Shown in pieces: positions 26,046-35,040 of a stretch of 57,757 nucleotides of DNA. The position numbers were made by a program, and so were the translations under genes. This DNA is from Hymenobacter piscis. GTDB lineage: Bacteria; Bacteroidota; Bacteroidia; Cytophagales; Hymenobacteraceae. The stretch lies in assembly GCF_018760735.1 (NCBI RefSeq), contig NZ_JAHHZN010000025.1, positions 1 through 57,757 of the forward strand, read 5' to 3'. The notes under the pieces are model-generated. The model ran no database searches. It was not told the origin of the DNA and was given only the letters and a program-made list of their open reading frames with translations. How positions within the stretch are numbered: the first letter of the stretch is position 1; each line of letters starts with the position of its first letter.

Positions 26046-29000
26046 ATGAAAAAAGCTTTACTTATTGCAGCACCGCTGGTTGCCCTTTCGGTGACGCAGG
26101 TGACTGCACAGACGAGAGCAGTATCCGGACGAGTTACTGATCGATCTACGGGTGAGGGCTTGCCCGGGGTCACCGTCCTATTGAAAGGAACCAATAACGG
26201 GGTATCCACGAACTCTGATGGCAGCTATACCCTCAACGTTCCCGCCGAAGGTGGCACGCTGACTTTTAGTTCCATTGGTTTCATATCGGTAGAGCGCCCG
26301 ATTGGCAGTGATAATCAAGTTAACATAGGGCTTTCTGCTGACTCCAAACAGTTGAGTGAAGTAGTAGTAACGGGTTACGGCACTCAAGAGCGCCGAGATG
26401 TTACTGGCGCCATTAGCTCCATTAAAGGTGAAACTATCTCTCAATTAGCCACTCCTAGCTTCGACCAGCAACTAGCTGGACGAGCTGCCGGCGTACAGGT
26501 GACTACGCCTTCAGGCATTCTTGGTCAAGCACCTCGTATTCGAATTCGAGGAACAAACTCTATATCCTCGGCTGGAGATCCACTCATTGTAGTAGATGGA
26601 GTACCAGTGGTAACGGGCAACCAAAGTGGTGTAACACCTAACAACCCACTAGGCGATATTAACCCAAATGATATCGAGTCGTACGAAATTCTAAAAGACG
26701 GTTCAGCAACCGCTATTTACGGTTCGCGCGCTGGCAATGGTGTAATTCTAATAACCACCAAAAAAGGGCGTTTGGGTAAAGCCAAGGTGACCTATGACAC
26801 TTGGATTGGCGTAGCAGAAACACTGAAACGTTACGAAGTACTAAATGCTGATCAGTTCATCGAAATCACGAATGAAAAGTACCGTAACGACGTAGGTGAT
26901 GCAGCTTACCAGCCAATCGCCGTCCCGTTTGAGAACAACGTGAGTACTGATTGGCAGGATTTGATTTTTCGTTCTGGATTTCAACAAAATCATGCTGTAT
27001 CGGTATCCGGAGCCAATGACAAGACGCGCTACTTTTTTTCGGGAGGATACACTGATCAAGACGGCGTAATAGTTTCTAACTCGCTTAAAAGAGCAACATT
27101 TCGGGCAAACCTTGATCAGGACGTAACCAAGTGGCTGCGCGTAGGAGTAAACATGGGTCTTACTCGGACGCAAAACTTCGGTCTAAATACTAGTCGTAAC
27201 GGTCTTTCAGGAAACGTCACGAACGCACTGTCTTTGTTCCCCAACGTACCAGCTCGTAATCCTGATGGCACTCCCTTCATCAGTACGACTAACCCTGCCG
27301 TATTAGGCGAGGGTAACAACGCAGGAACCATTGATTTCAACTACACAAATATCCTTTTCCCACTAGAGAACAATAAGTACGAAGCTACGAATTACCGGAT
27401 TTTGGGCAATGTGTTTGCCGAATTAGAGCCAGTAGCGGGTCTTAAACTCCGTACGCAATACGGAACCGATTTCTTCCTCAACGAAGATTATCAATACCTT
27501 GATCCACGCCATGGAGATGGACGGGGCTCCAATGGATTAGTTTACCAGCAGTACTTGCCAACCTTCCGGTGGAACTGGCAGAATACAATTTCTTACAATA
27601 AGGTACTAGCCGAGGCTCACAAGATTGGTTTTGTAGGTGGGGTAGAATACCAGAAGACTACTAGCCAGTCTTTCTTCGCCCAAGCAACGGGACTTTCTGA
27701 CCGCTTCTTCGGTAATAATAACATCATTACTGGAACATTTGCTACACCAAACATTGGTGGTTCCTACCAACAAGAAGGATTCGATTCTTACTTTGGACGT
27801 TTGAATTATGCATTCAAGGATCGGTATCTATTGAGTTTCTCAGCTCGTAATGACGCTCTCTCCCGTTTACCTGAAGCCAATCGGCGGGGTTGGTTCCCTG
27901 GAGGCTCTATCGGCTGGCGTATTTCGGAAGAACCCTTCCTGCGAGAGTCGTCTGTGCGTACGGTTCTTTCCGATTTGAAAGCTCGAGCCAGCTATGCTGC
28001 TGTAGGTAATACTGGTATTGGCAGTTCATTCTTCCCGTATGCCAGCCTGTTTGGTCCAGCCAAGTACGGTACGCAGAATGGCATTGGTTACAACCGTAAT
28101 GGTCAGTTTGGAAACCAAGACCTAAAGTGGGAATCCTCTAAGAAATTTGATGTTGGCTTGGATATTGGCTTCTTAGATAATCGATTCACTTTGGGAGCGG
28201 ATTACTACCGCAACAACATTGATGACTTGGTTCTATTTGTGAGAGTGCCCGTTTCGTTAGGCATTCCTGGCAATGGATATAATGCTAACATTGGCAGAAT
28301 GAGAAATGAGGGTTTTGAGTTTAATTTCACTTCGCAAAATATTTCTAGAGAAGATTTCACTTGGTCTACTAACTTGAATTTTTCTACTAACAAAAATCAG
28401 GTGTTAGAACTGAATAACGGTGAAGACATTCTCAATCCATATAATATTACGCGGGTAGGCGAATCAATTGGCTCTATTTACGGCTATGACTTTGTTGGTG
28501 TAAATGCAAGCTTCGGATATCCTATTTATCGAAAATCCGATGGATCGCTGGTGCAAGCCAATGTCGATAACAACACCTACTATCCTTACGACCCTAGCAA
28601 CCCAGGTGCTGTGCTCGGTCCATCATCCGGTCCTACGCCTGCGGGTGAAATAGAGCGTACGACGCCTTTGCAGGCTGATCGTGATCGTAAGGTTTTAGGT
28701 AATTCCAACCCAACTTGGTTTGGCGGCATAGACAATAATTTCACATTCAAGGGGTTCGATCTGAATATTTTTGCTCGATTCTCGGGTGGCAACAAAATCA
28801 TGAATGTATCACGGCAACAGCTGTTACGAATGGATTTTGTGAACAATGGCACTGAAATTTTAGATCGCTGGACACCAACAAACACCAACACTGATGTTCC
28901 AAAACTTGTGTTTCGAAATTCTGACTTCATTAACCTGAACAATTCCTCAGTTTCTCGTTTTGTAGAAAAAGGCGACTTTTTCCGTCTACAGAACGTAACA

Positions 29001-29216
29001 TTGGGTTACACACTGCCTGAAAATTTCGGCCCTCTAAGTGCTTTGAGCCGTGTCCGCCTCTTCGCTCAAGTACAGAATATCTTTACTATCACCAAATATT
29101 CTGGTCTCGATCCAGAGGTAAACTCCAATGGAGAAACTAATCAGCAGTTTGGGGTAGACTTTAATAGTAACCCACAACAACGAGTGTTTACGGGTGGTCT
29201 AAACGTAGCTTTTTAA
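26046..29216 (+). CDS. SusC/RagA-family TonB-dependent receptor (AT-rich copy)
   Basis: The 1056-residue outer-membrane protein imports oligosaccharides or other ligands with energy from TonB. It has a signal peptide (1-22), a CarboxypepD_reg-like domain (about 25-110; VSGRVTDRSTGEGLPGVTVL), the SusC signature LSEVVVTGYGTQERRDVTGA, a plug domain (about 115-235; DPLIVVDGVPV, NPNDIESYEILKDGSATAIY) and a long beta barrel ending RVFTGGLNVAF. There is no N-terminal STN domain, so control by a trans-envelope sigma/anti-sigma route is unlikely. Base composition is visibly more AT-rich than the neighbouring genes, suggesting transfer. The SusD partner follows after 12 nt. Confidence 0.94.
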   Translation: MKKALLIAAPLVALSVTQVTAQTRAVSGRVTDRSTGEGLPGVTVLLKGTNNGVSTNSDGSYTLNVPAEGGTLTFSSIGFISVERPIGSDNQVNIGLSADSKQLSEVVVTGYGTQERRDVTGAISSIKGETISQLATPSFDQQLAGRAAGVQVTTPSGILGQAPRIRIRGTNSISSAGDPLIVVDGVPVVTGNQSGVTPNNPLGDINPNDIESYEILKDGSATAIYGSRAGNGVILITTKKGRLGKAKVTYDTWIGVAETLKRYEVLNADQFIEITNEKYRNDVGDAAYQPIAVPFENNVSTDWQDLIFRSGFQQNHAVSVSGANDKTRYFFSGGYTDQDGVIVSNSLKRATFRANLDQDVTKWLRVGVNMGLTRTQNFGLNTSRNGLSGNVTNALSLFPNVPARNPDGTPFISTTNPAVLGEGNNAGTIDFNYTNILFPLENNKYEATNYRILGNVFAELEPVAGLKLRTQYGTDFFLNEDYQYLDPRHGDGRGSNGLVYQQYLPTFRWNWQNTISYNKVLAEAHKIGFVGGVEYQKTTSQSFFAQATGLSDRFFGNNNIITGTFATPNIGGSYQQEGFDSYFGRLNYAFKDRYLLSFSARNDALSRLPEANRRGWFPGGSIGWRISEEPFLRESSVRTVLSDLKARASYAAVGNTGIGSSFFPYASLFGPAKYGTQNGIGYNRNGQFGNQDLKWESSKKFDVGLDIGFLDNRFTLGADYYRNNIDDLVLFVRVPVSLGIPGNGYNANIGRMRNEGFEFNFTSQNISREDFTWSTNLNFSTNKNQVLELNNGEDILNPYNITRVGESIGSIYGYDFVGVNASFGYPIYRKSDGSLVQANVDNNTYYPYDPSNPGAVLGPSSGPTPAGEIERTTPLQADRDRKVLGNSNPTWFGGIDNNFTFKGFDLNIFARFSGGNKIMNVSRQQLLRMDFVNNGTEILDRWTPTNTNTDVPKLVFRNSDFINLNNSSVSRFVEKGDFFRLQNVTLGYTLPENFGPLSALSRVRLFAQVQNIFTITKYSGLDPEVNSNGETNQQFGVDFNSNPQQRVFTGGLNVAF

Positions 29217-29228
29217 ATTTCTTTCAGC

Positions 29229-30884
29229 ATGAATACCAATTCTTTCTCGTTTAAGCCTCGGACCACCCGCACATTGGCTATCGCTACTTTCCTTTCGTTA
29301 GGTTTGACAGCTTGTGATGTAACTGATATAACTCCTCAGGACGCCATTCCCGAAGGTTCAGCTTTCGAAGATGCAGCGAAAGCCAACTTATCAGTTGCGG
29401 GTTTATACGATGCTGCCCAATCGGGTTTCTATGATCCACTCAACGGTACAGCCATTGCTGTCCGGGGTTATCCATTTGGAGCTGCTGCCAATGAACAGGG
29501 CGATGTAAGAGGTGAAGATGTGACGGATTTAGCCGGTTTCTTCGGCATTGTCTATCAGAACAATGTTACTCCTGGCAGCCCTAATATTGTGAATATGTGG
29601 TCTACCCTGTACTCACTTATTAACCAAGCTAACGTTGTAATAGAGGGAGTACAGGGTGCTGGACAGCGGGGAGCATTGAGTGCCACTGATGCATTGGCAT
29701 TTGAAGGCGAGGCTCGCTTCTTGCGAGCATTGGCTTATCATGAGTTACTTCAACATTTTGCTCGGCCATACGCTGACGGTGCCGGTAGCAAGCCAGGAGT
29801 ACCGTACCGAGATTTTGCCGTAAATACAGCTGAAAAGGTTGCGCGTGCGCGTGAACAAGGACGCAATACAGTGGCGGAGGTATATGACAAAATAATCGAA
29901 GATCTCAATATAGCGGAAGACAATCTGCCCGAAACTCGCACGGGCTCCTTGCGGGTAACACGTGCAACTAAAGCTGCAGCCATCGCACTTAAGCAACGGG
30001 TGTATCTACATAAAGGTGATTATGCTTCCGTTGTTATAGAGGGCAACAAATTGATTCCTGAAAGTGCTCCTTTTGTGAGTGCAATTGGCGGTGTTACGCT
30101 CAATACTACTCCCGGAGCAGCTTTTCCGGGTGGTACCGCTGTTACATTAGAGAATATTTTCTCGATCGAAAACAGCTCAGATGACAACCCAGGGGTTAAT
30201 GGAGCATTACCGTCTATGTATGGTTCTCCTAATACAACAGCTAACGCTTTACCTGGTATTCAAGGTCGTGGCTTGGTGGCCGTAAGCCCTATTCTCTTCA
30301 ACGCTCCATTTTGGACATGTGGAGATTTGCGTCGGACCCAGTTACTACAGCGAACTTCTACTCGCTATTTTACTTTTAAGTATAAGGATGCAGCAAATAA
30401 CTCAGATTTTGCGCCCATTATCCGATACGCAGAAGTTGTGCTTAATCAAGCTGAAGCTGAGTCACGCTTAAACAATTCAACTCGTGCGATTGCATTGTTG
30501 AATGCAGTGCGCAATCGTGCAGTAACTGATGCTACCGAGCAGTTTTCCATAGCCAATGGTAATGTCCCAGTAGGTGATGAACTTACCCGCGCAATTCTCA
30601 ACGAAAGACGTATTGAATTCGTGGCTGAGGGATTTCGTTGGGATGACATCCACCGTTTAGCTGTCGATCCGAAATTTGGCACGAACGGCGTTCCTCGTAA
30701 ACTGACGGCGACCCAAACGATTCTTGCTAATTACCAGTGTCCAACTCCTAATATGCCTGCTCCAACAGTTACAGGTGGTGTTGCTCCTATTGATTACAAC
30801 GATTTTCGATTCATTTGGCCAATCCCTTCTATTGAAGTAGCTAACAATCCAACTTTAGCCGCTCAGCAGAATCCTGGCTATTAA
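29229..30884 (+). CDS. SusD/RagB-family surface lipoprotein (AT-rich copy)
   Basis: The 551-residue lipoprotein is the surface lid and binding partner of the preceding SusC. The lipobox is seen in FLSLGLTACDV (cysteine about residue 29). Family features include the TPR-rich helical scaffold: NMWSTLYSLINQANVVIEGV, GEARFLRALAYHELLQHFAR and PIIRYAEVVLNQAEAESRLN. The C-terminal ILNERRIEFVAEGFRWDDIH and FIWPIPSIEVANNPTLAAQQ then NPGY are also typical. Composition matches the AT-rich susC before it, so the two moved together. A terminator follows at 30934. Confidence 0.93.
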   Translation: MNTNSFSFKPRTTRTLAIATFLSLGLTACDVTDITPQDAIPEGSAFEDAAKANLSVAGLYDAAQSGFYDPLNGTAIAVRGYPFGAAANEQGDVRGEDVTDLAGFFGIVYQNNVTPGSPNIVNMWSTLYSLINQANVVIEGVQGAGQRGALSATDALAFEGEARFLRALAYHELLQHFARPYADGAGSKPGVPYRDFAVNTAEKVARAREQGRNTVAEVYDKIIEDLNIAEDNLPETRTGSLRVTRATKAAAIALKQRVYLHKGDYASVVIEGNKLIPESAPFVSAIGGVTLNTTPGAAFPGGTAVTLENIFSIENSSDDNPGVNGALPSMYGSPNTTANALPGIQGRGLVAVSPILFNAPFWTCGDLRRTQLLQRTSTRYFTFKYKDAANNSDFAPIIRYAEVVLNQAEAESRLNNSTRAIALLNAVRNRAVTDATEQFSIANGNVPVGDELTRAILNERRIEFVAEGFRWDDIHRLAVDPKFGTNGVPRKLTATQTILANYQCPTPNMPAPTVTGGVAPIDYNDFRFIWPIPSIEVANNPTLAAQQNPGY

Positions 30885-30933
30885 TTCCTATAATATATTT
30901 ATTGTCTCCAACTGCATGTTGATGTGCTAATAC

Positions 30934-30971
30934 AAAGCCCCCGCTTGGAATTCCTAGCGGGGGCTTTTTTT
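30934..30971 (+). terminator. Rho-independent terminator after the first susD
   Basis: AAAGCCCCCGCT pairs with AGCGGGGGCTTT around GGAATTCCT and is followed by Ts. It ends the AT-rich susC-susD operon. Confidence 0.85.
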
Positions 30972-31145
30972 GTATGAGGCTGTTTACTAGCTGTATAGCC
31001 CCAATGTGAGGTGAGTTGGGTCATAAGTGAAGCTAATAGGCCTTTTCTGCCATTGGGCACATACAAATTCATGTAGCGTGATGATACTCAAAATATTGAC
31101 CCTGAATTATTTATAATCCAGCAAAGAGGCTTATATAACGGTTTT

Positions 31146-31586
31146 GTGAACAGTTCGGCCGTTTATTTTGTCGCCTCGGAAAGAGTTGTATGCACACTTA
31201 CTCGCTTGATTTACGTACCCGCATATGCTGCCTACGTTGCGGCAGTTAACGCCGATCTGACAGCCAAAGGCGGAGCGGGCTTCGTGAGCACCAGCACCAG
31301 CGCAGAATCGCAGGAATTCCGCGACCGGGTATTCGTAGGTGCGGCTAACCTGACGTTGCAGAACATCATTACCCAGAAGTACATCTCCTTCTTCGTTTAC
31401 CAGTCCATCGAAGCCTACAACGATTACCGTCGTACGGGCTTCCCAACGTTGCAGAACCCGAAAAACTCGGTTTTCTTCCCCCGTCGCTTCCCTTATCCTC
31501 AGAGCGAAATTGCAACCAACAAAGACAATGTACCGAATGCTACCATTGGGGACGGTGTTTGGTGGGATGATGGCACCGAAGACTAA
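31146..31586 (+). pseudogene. C-terminal remnant of a SusD-like gene of another subfamily
   Basis: The open frame encodes at most 146 residues. From about residue 27 on it matches the C-terminus of the SusD-like outer-membrane family (PF12771 type), which differs from the RagB/SusD type on either side: YVAAVNADLTAKGG, LQNIITQKYISFFVYQSIEA, YNDYRRTGFPTLQNP, then FFPRRFPYPQSE and GVWWDDGTED. A whole gene of this family has about 500 residues, so only the last quarter remains. The first 26 residues and the upstream DNA have no family match. Composition rises from AT-rich to GC-rich at about 31150-31210. It is best read as the remains of a third SusC/SusD pair, lost by deletion or replacement, and unlikely to be functional. 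Confidence 0.8.
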
Positions 31587-31635
31587 GCAGCCATTAGCAT
31601 CCTCCCGCTTTTACTATATCGGATGCTAACCCAAG

Positions 31636-31667
31636 AAAGCGCTGGCCTGTGGCCAGCGCTTTTTTTA
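31636..31667 (+). terminator. Rho-independent terminator after the SusD remnant
   Basis: AAAGCGCTGGCC pairs perfectly with GGCCAGCGCTTT around TGT and is followed by a run of Ts. Its survival supports the idea that the remnant keeps the natural 3' end of a lost operon. Confidence 0.85.
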
Positions 31668-31843
31668 TGCTCATTCCGCTGTGCATCCGGAGCAAGTGAT
31701 AGGCCCTCTGCACATACAGCAGAAGATGGCAACCATTCACAAACCCAACCTAGACAGCCCTCATTACCGGTTTACCTTCCCTCGCCGCAGCTGAACAGTT
31801 AACCAGCAAGGCTTTTTTTTAGAAATTATGATGGTAGTCATTA

Positions 31844-31873
31844 TTTCCTTGTTAATTTAGCATTATCACAAAT
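31844..31873 (+). promoter_or_regulatory. Conserved 30-nt element before the second susC
   Basis: TTTCCTTGTTAATTTAGCAT begins this element; 26 of 30 bases match 25966-25995. It ends 44 nt before the ATG at 31918. Together the two copies suggest shared control or shared ancestry of the two susC promoters. Confidence 0.6.
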
Positions 31874-31917
31874 AAAACCGCCGAAACACACACCTTTTTC
31901 AACACTTGTTTACTTTC

Positions 31918-34900
31918 ATGAAAAAAGTAATACTCTCTGTCTTACCGCTTGTAGCCTTCGCGGCGACTCAGGCAACTGCACAGACTAAAGCGGTTTCTGG
32001 CCGCGTCGTCGACCGTGCAACCGGTGATGGTATTCCGGGCGTTACCGTCATTGTAAAAGGTACCAGCATTGGGGTTTCCACCAACGCCGACGGTAGCTTT
32101 GCATTAAATGCCCCTACTTCTGCTACTACTCTGTCTTTGAGCTCAGTTGGGTTCATTTCTCAGGAAGTGGCTATTACGGATGGCCCTATCAACGTTGGCC
32201 TGGCTACGGACAGCAAGCAGTTGAGCGAGGTAGTGGTAGTAGGTTACGGCGAGCAATCGAAGGCCTTGGTAACGGGTGCTATTTCGCAGGTCGATGCCAA
32301 GGAGTTTGCCAGCCAGCCCGTGGCCAGCGTGGAGCAGGTGCTGCAGGGCCGGGCTTCGGGCGTGCAGGTTTCCTCTAACTCCGGAACCCCCGGCGGCGGT
32401 ATCAGCGTGCGGATTCGGGGCAATAACTCCATTTCGGCTAGCAGCGACCCGCTTTATGTTGTCGACGGAGTGCCCATCAACAGTGGGAGCTACTCCAACG
32501 TCGGTGTGGGTAACCAGCAGCTCAATGCCTTGGCCGACATCAACCCCAACGACATTGCTTCTATTGAAGTGCTCAAAGACGCTTCCGCAGCGGCTATCTA
32601 CGGCTCCCGGGGGGCCAACGGGGTAGTTCTGGTAACGACCAAGCGCGGCCAGAGCGGCAAAACCAAAATCACCCTCGATGCTTACGCCGGCGTCCAGCAA
32701 ACCTGGAACCGGCTCGATGTGCTCAACGGCCAACAGTCCCAGGACCTGATCAATGAGGCCCGCACCAACGTGGGCCTGGCCCCCCGTTATGTAGAAGCGA
32801 GCCCCAACCCGAGCTCCCAACAGCTTTTCACGGGAGCCAGCACCAACTGGCAGGATGAAATATTCCGCGATGCTCTCATCCAGAACTACACCGTTTCTGC
32901 TTCCGGAGGCGACGCCAAAACGCGCTTCCTGGTTTCCGGCACTTACTTCGATCAGGAAGGCATTGTCCTGGGCTCGAGCTTCAACCGTGGCAGTGGGCGC
33001 TTCAACCTCGACCACCAGGTATCAAATAAATTCAAAGTAGGTCTGAGCCTGACGGGTAGCCGTTCCCTGAGCAACCGGATCAACAACGACAACAACATCT
33101 ACGGGGTGCTGAGCACCGCCCTGCTGCTGGGCTCTCAGTTTCCGGTATATAACCCCGATGGCACGTTTGGTCGCGACCCGTTCAGCTCGGTGGAAAACCC
33201 CGTAGCCGCCGCTATCCTGCCCACCTTCCTGGCGCGCAACAACCGTGCTATCGGTTCCCTGTACGGTGATTACCAGCTCGCCAAGGGCCTGCGCCTGCGC
33301 TCCTCGATTGGTGGCGACTATCTGAACCTGAAAGAGGATGTATACATTCCCAGCACCGCCCTGCAGGCCGTGGGCAGCAGCGGACGCGGCAACGCCAACA
33401 GCCGCTACGATGTTGGCTGGATCAATGAAAACACCTTAAGCTACGACAAGCAGATCGGCGACCACTCCCTGACGGTATTGTTGGGACAAAGCGCTCAGCG
33501 CTCCACTGAGCAGGGCATCATCACGCAGGTTACGGGCTTTGCCACCAACAAGATCACCCAGCTCTCGGCCGGCTCCGTGAAAACGGAAGCTGCCTCCGAC
33601 GAGACGCTCTGGACCCTGCTTTCCTTCTTTGGCCGCGTTAACTACAACTACCAGGGCAAGTACATCTTCTCGGGCTCGTTGCGCCGCGATGGCTCGTCCC
33701 GCTTCGGTACCGACAATAAGTACGGCTACTTCCCGGCGGCGTCGGTGGCCTGGCGCGTATCCGAGGAAGCTTTCCTGAAGGATAACGCCACCCTGAGCGA
33801 GCTGAAGCTGCGCGCCGGCTACGGCGTGGTGGGCAACTTCAATATCGGCAACTTCGCTTCCCGCAACCTGTTTGGCGTGGGTGCTACCAACCTGGCAAAC
33901 TACAATGCCGTGGCCGGTTTTGCTCCCGTTCAGCTCGGCGTCAGCGACCTGGGCTGGGAACAGACCACTGAATACAGCGCAGGTATTGACCTGGGCTTCT
34001 GGGAAAATCGGGTGTCGCTGTCGGCCAATGCCTTCCAGCGCGAAGCCAAAGACCTGCTCCTGAACCGCCAGCTACCTCTCACCTCGGGCTTTACTTCGGT
34101 GACCCAGAACATCGGGGATCTAGAAAATAAAGGTCTGGAGTTTGACCTGACCACCCAGAACGTGCGCAGTGCCTCCTTCAGCTGGTCGACCAATCTCAAC
34201 ATCTCTATTATCCGCAACGAAGTAACCCGTCTGGTCGACAATGCGCCGTTTGCCGCCGGTTTCGCCAACCGGGTGCAGGTAGGGCAGCCATTGGGCAGCT
34301 TCTACGGTTACGTGGTTGATCGGATTTACCAGACTGCGGGGGAAATTGAATCAGATAATGCGGAAGCCCGCCGCCTGACCGGCAACCCGAACGCGCGCTA
34401 CCAGGGTACCACTGCCGCCACTAATCCCCGCCCGGGCGATATCCGCTTCCGGGACCTGAACGGCGACGGCGTTGTTACGGCTCTTGACCAGGAGATTATC
34501 GGCTCAGCCCAGCCGAAATTCTTCGGCGGCATGAACAACACCCTCTCCTTTAAGGGAATCGACCTGAACTTCTTCCTGCAGTTCACCAAAGGCAACCAGA
34601 TCTATAACAACAGCCGGGCCTTCGCCGAAGGCATGAACGGGCAGTTCGGACAGTTGGCCTCCACCCTGGAGCGCTGGACGCCCGATAACCCTAGCACCAG
34701 CATGCCCCGTGCCGCCTGGGGCGACCCCAACAACAACCGCCGGACGTCGGACCGCTGGCTGGAAGACGGCTCGTACATGCGTCTGAAAACGGCTACCCTC
34801 GGCTACAACCTGCCCACGGCCTGGATTGCGCCCTTACGCATGCAATCCGCCCGGATCTACCTGGCCGGCCAGAACCTGCTCACCTTCACCAAATACAAGG

Positions 34901-35013
34901 GTCTCGACCCCGAGGTGAATACGTTCAGCGGCTCCAACATCTCCCAGGGAACCGATTTCCTGACTTTCCCACAGGCCCGCGTCTACCAGGTAGGGGTTAA
35001 CATCGGTCTGTAA
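31918..35013 (+). CDS. SusC/RagA-family TonB-dependent receptor (GC-rich copy)
   Basis: The 1031-residue outer-membrane receptor has a signal peptide (MKKVILSVLPLVAFAATQATAQ), a CarboxypepD_reg-like domain (VSGRVVDRATGDGIPGVTVI), the family signature LSEVVVVGYGEQSKALVTGA, a plug domain (SDPLYVVDGVPINSG, NPNDIASIEVLKDASAAAIY) and a barrel ending ARVYQVGVNIGL. No STN domain is present. It resembles the first SusC closely in the first 120 residues. The methionine at 31918 is chosen over one four codons upstream because it begins the signal peptide. Composition is that of the host genome. Its SusD follows after 27 nt. Confidence 0.94.
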   Translation: MKKVILSVLPLVAFAATQATAQTKAVSGRVVDRATGDGIPGVTVIVKGTSIGVSTNADGSFALNAPTSATTLSLSSVGFISQEVAITDGPINVGLATDSKQLSEVVVVGYGEQSKALVTGAISQVDAKEFASQPVASVEQVLQGRASGVQVSSNSGTPGGGISVRIRGNNSISASSDPLYVVDGVPINSGSYSNVGVGNQQLNALADINPNDIASIEVLKDASAAAIYGSRGANGVVLVTTKRGQSGKTKITLDAYAGVQQTWNRLDVLNGQQSQDLINEARTNVGLAPRYVEASPNPSSQQLFTGASTNWQDEIFRDALIQNYTVSASGGDAKTRFLVSGTYFDQEGIVLGSSFNRGSGRFNLDHQVSNKFKVGLSLTGSRSLSNRINNDNNIYGVLSTALLLGSQFPVYNPDGTFGRDPFSSVENPVAAAILPTFLARNNRAIGSLYGDYQLAKGLRLRSSIGGDYLNLKEDVYIPSTALQAVGSSGRGNANSRYDVGWINENTLSYDKQIGDHSLTVLLGQSAQRSTEQGIITQVTGFATNKITQLSAGSVKTEAASDETLWTLLSFFGRVNYNYQGKYIFSGSLRRDGSSRFGTDNKYGYFPAASVAWRVSEEAFLKDNATLSELKLRAGYGVVGNFNIGNFASRNLFGVGATNLANYNAVAGFAPVQLGVSDLGWEQTTEYSAGIDLGFWENRVSLSANAFQREAKDLLLNRQLPLTSGFTSVTQNIGDLENKGLEFDLTTQNVRSASFSWSTNLNISIIRNEVTRLVDNAPFAAGFANRVQVGQPLGSFYGYVVDRIYQTAGEIESDNAEARRLTGNPNARYQGTTAATNPRPGDIRFRDLNGDGVVTALDQEIIGSAQPKFFGGMNNTLSFKGIDLNFFLQFTKGNQIYNNSRAFAEGMNGQFGQLASTLERWTPDNPSTSMPRAAWGDPNNNRRTSDRWLEDGSYMRLKTATLGYNLPTAWIAPLRMQSARIYLAGQNLLTFTKYKGLDPEVNTFSGSNISQGTDFLTFPQARVYQVGVNIGL

Positions 35014-35040
35014 TTTTCACTTCGTCACAGCTTCACCTTC

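Larger units (their letters stand above)
31587..31917. other. Intergenic region before the second susC
   Basis: 331 bp without a gene. It holds the terminator of the SusD remnant (31636-31667), then about 170 bp of unremarkable sequence and the conserved element at 31844-31873 with an AT-rich leader to the ATG at 31918. Confidence 0.5.
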
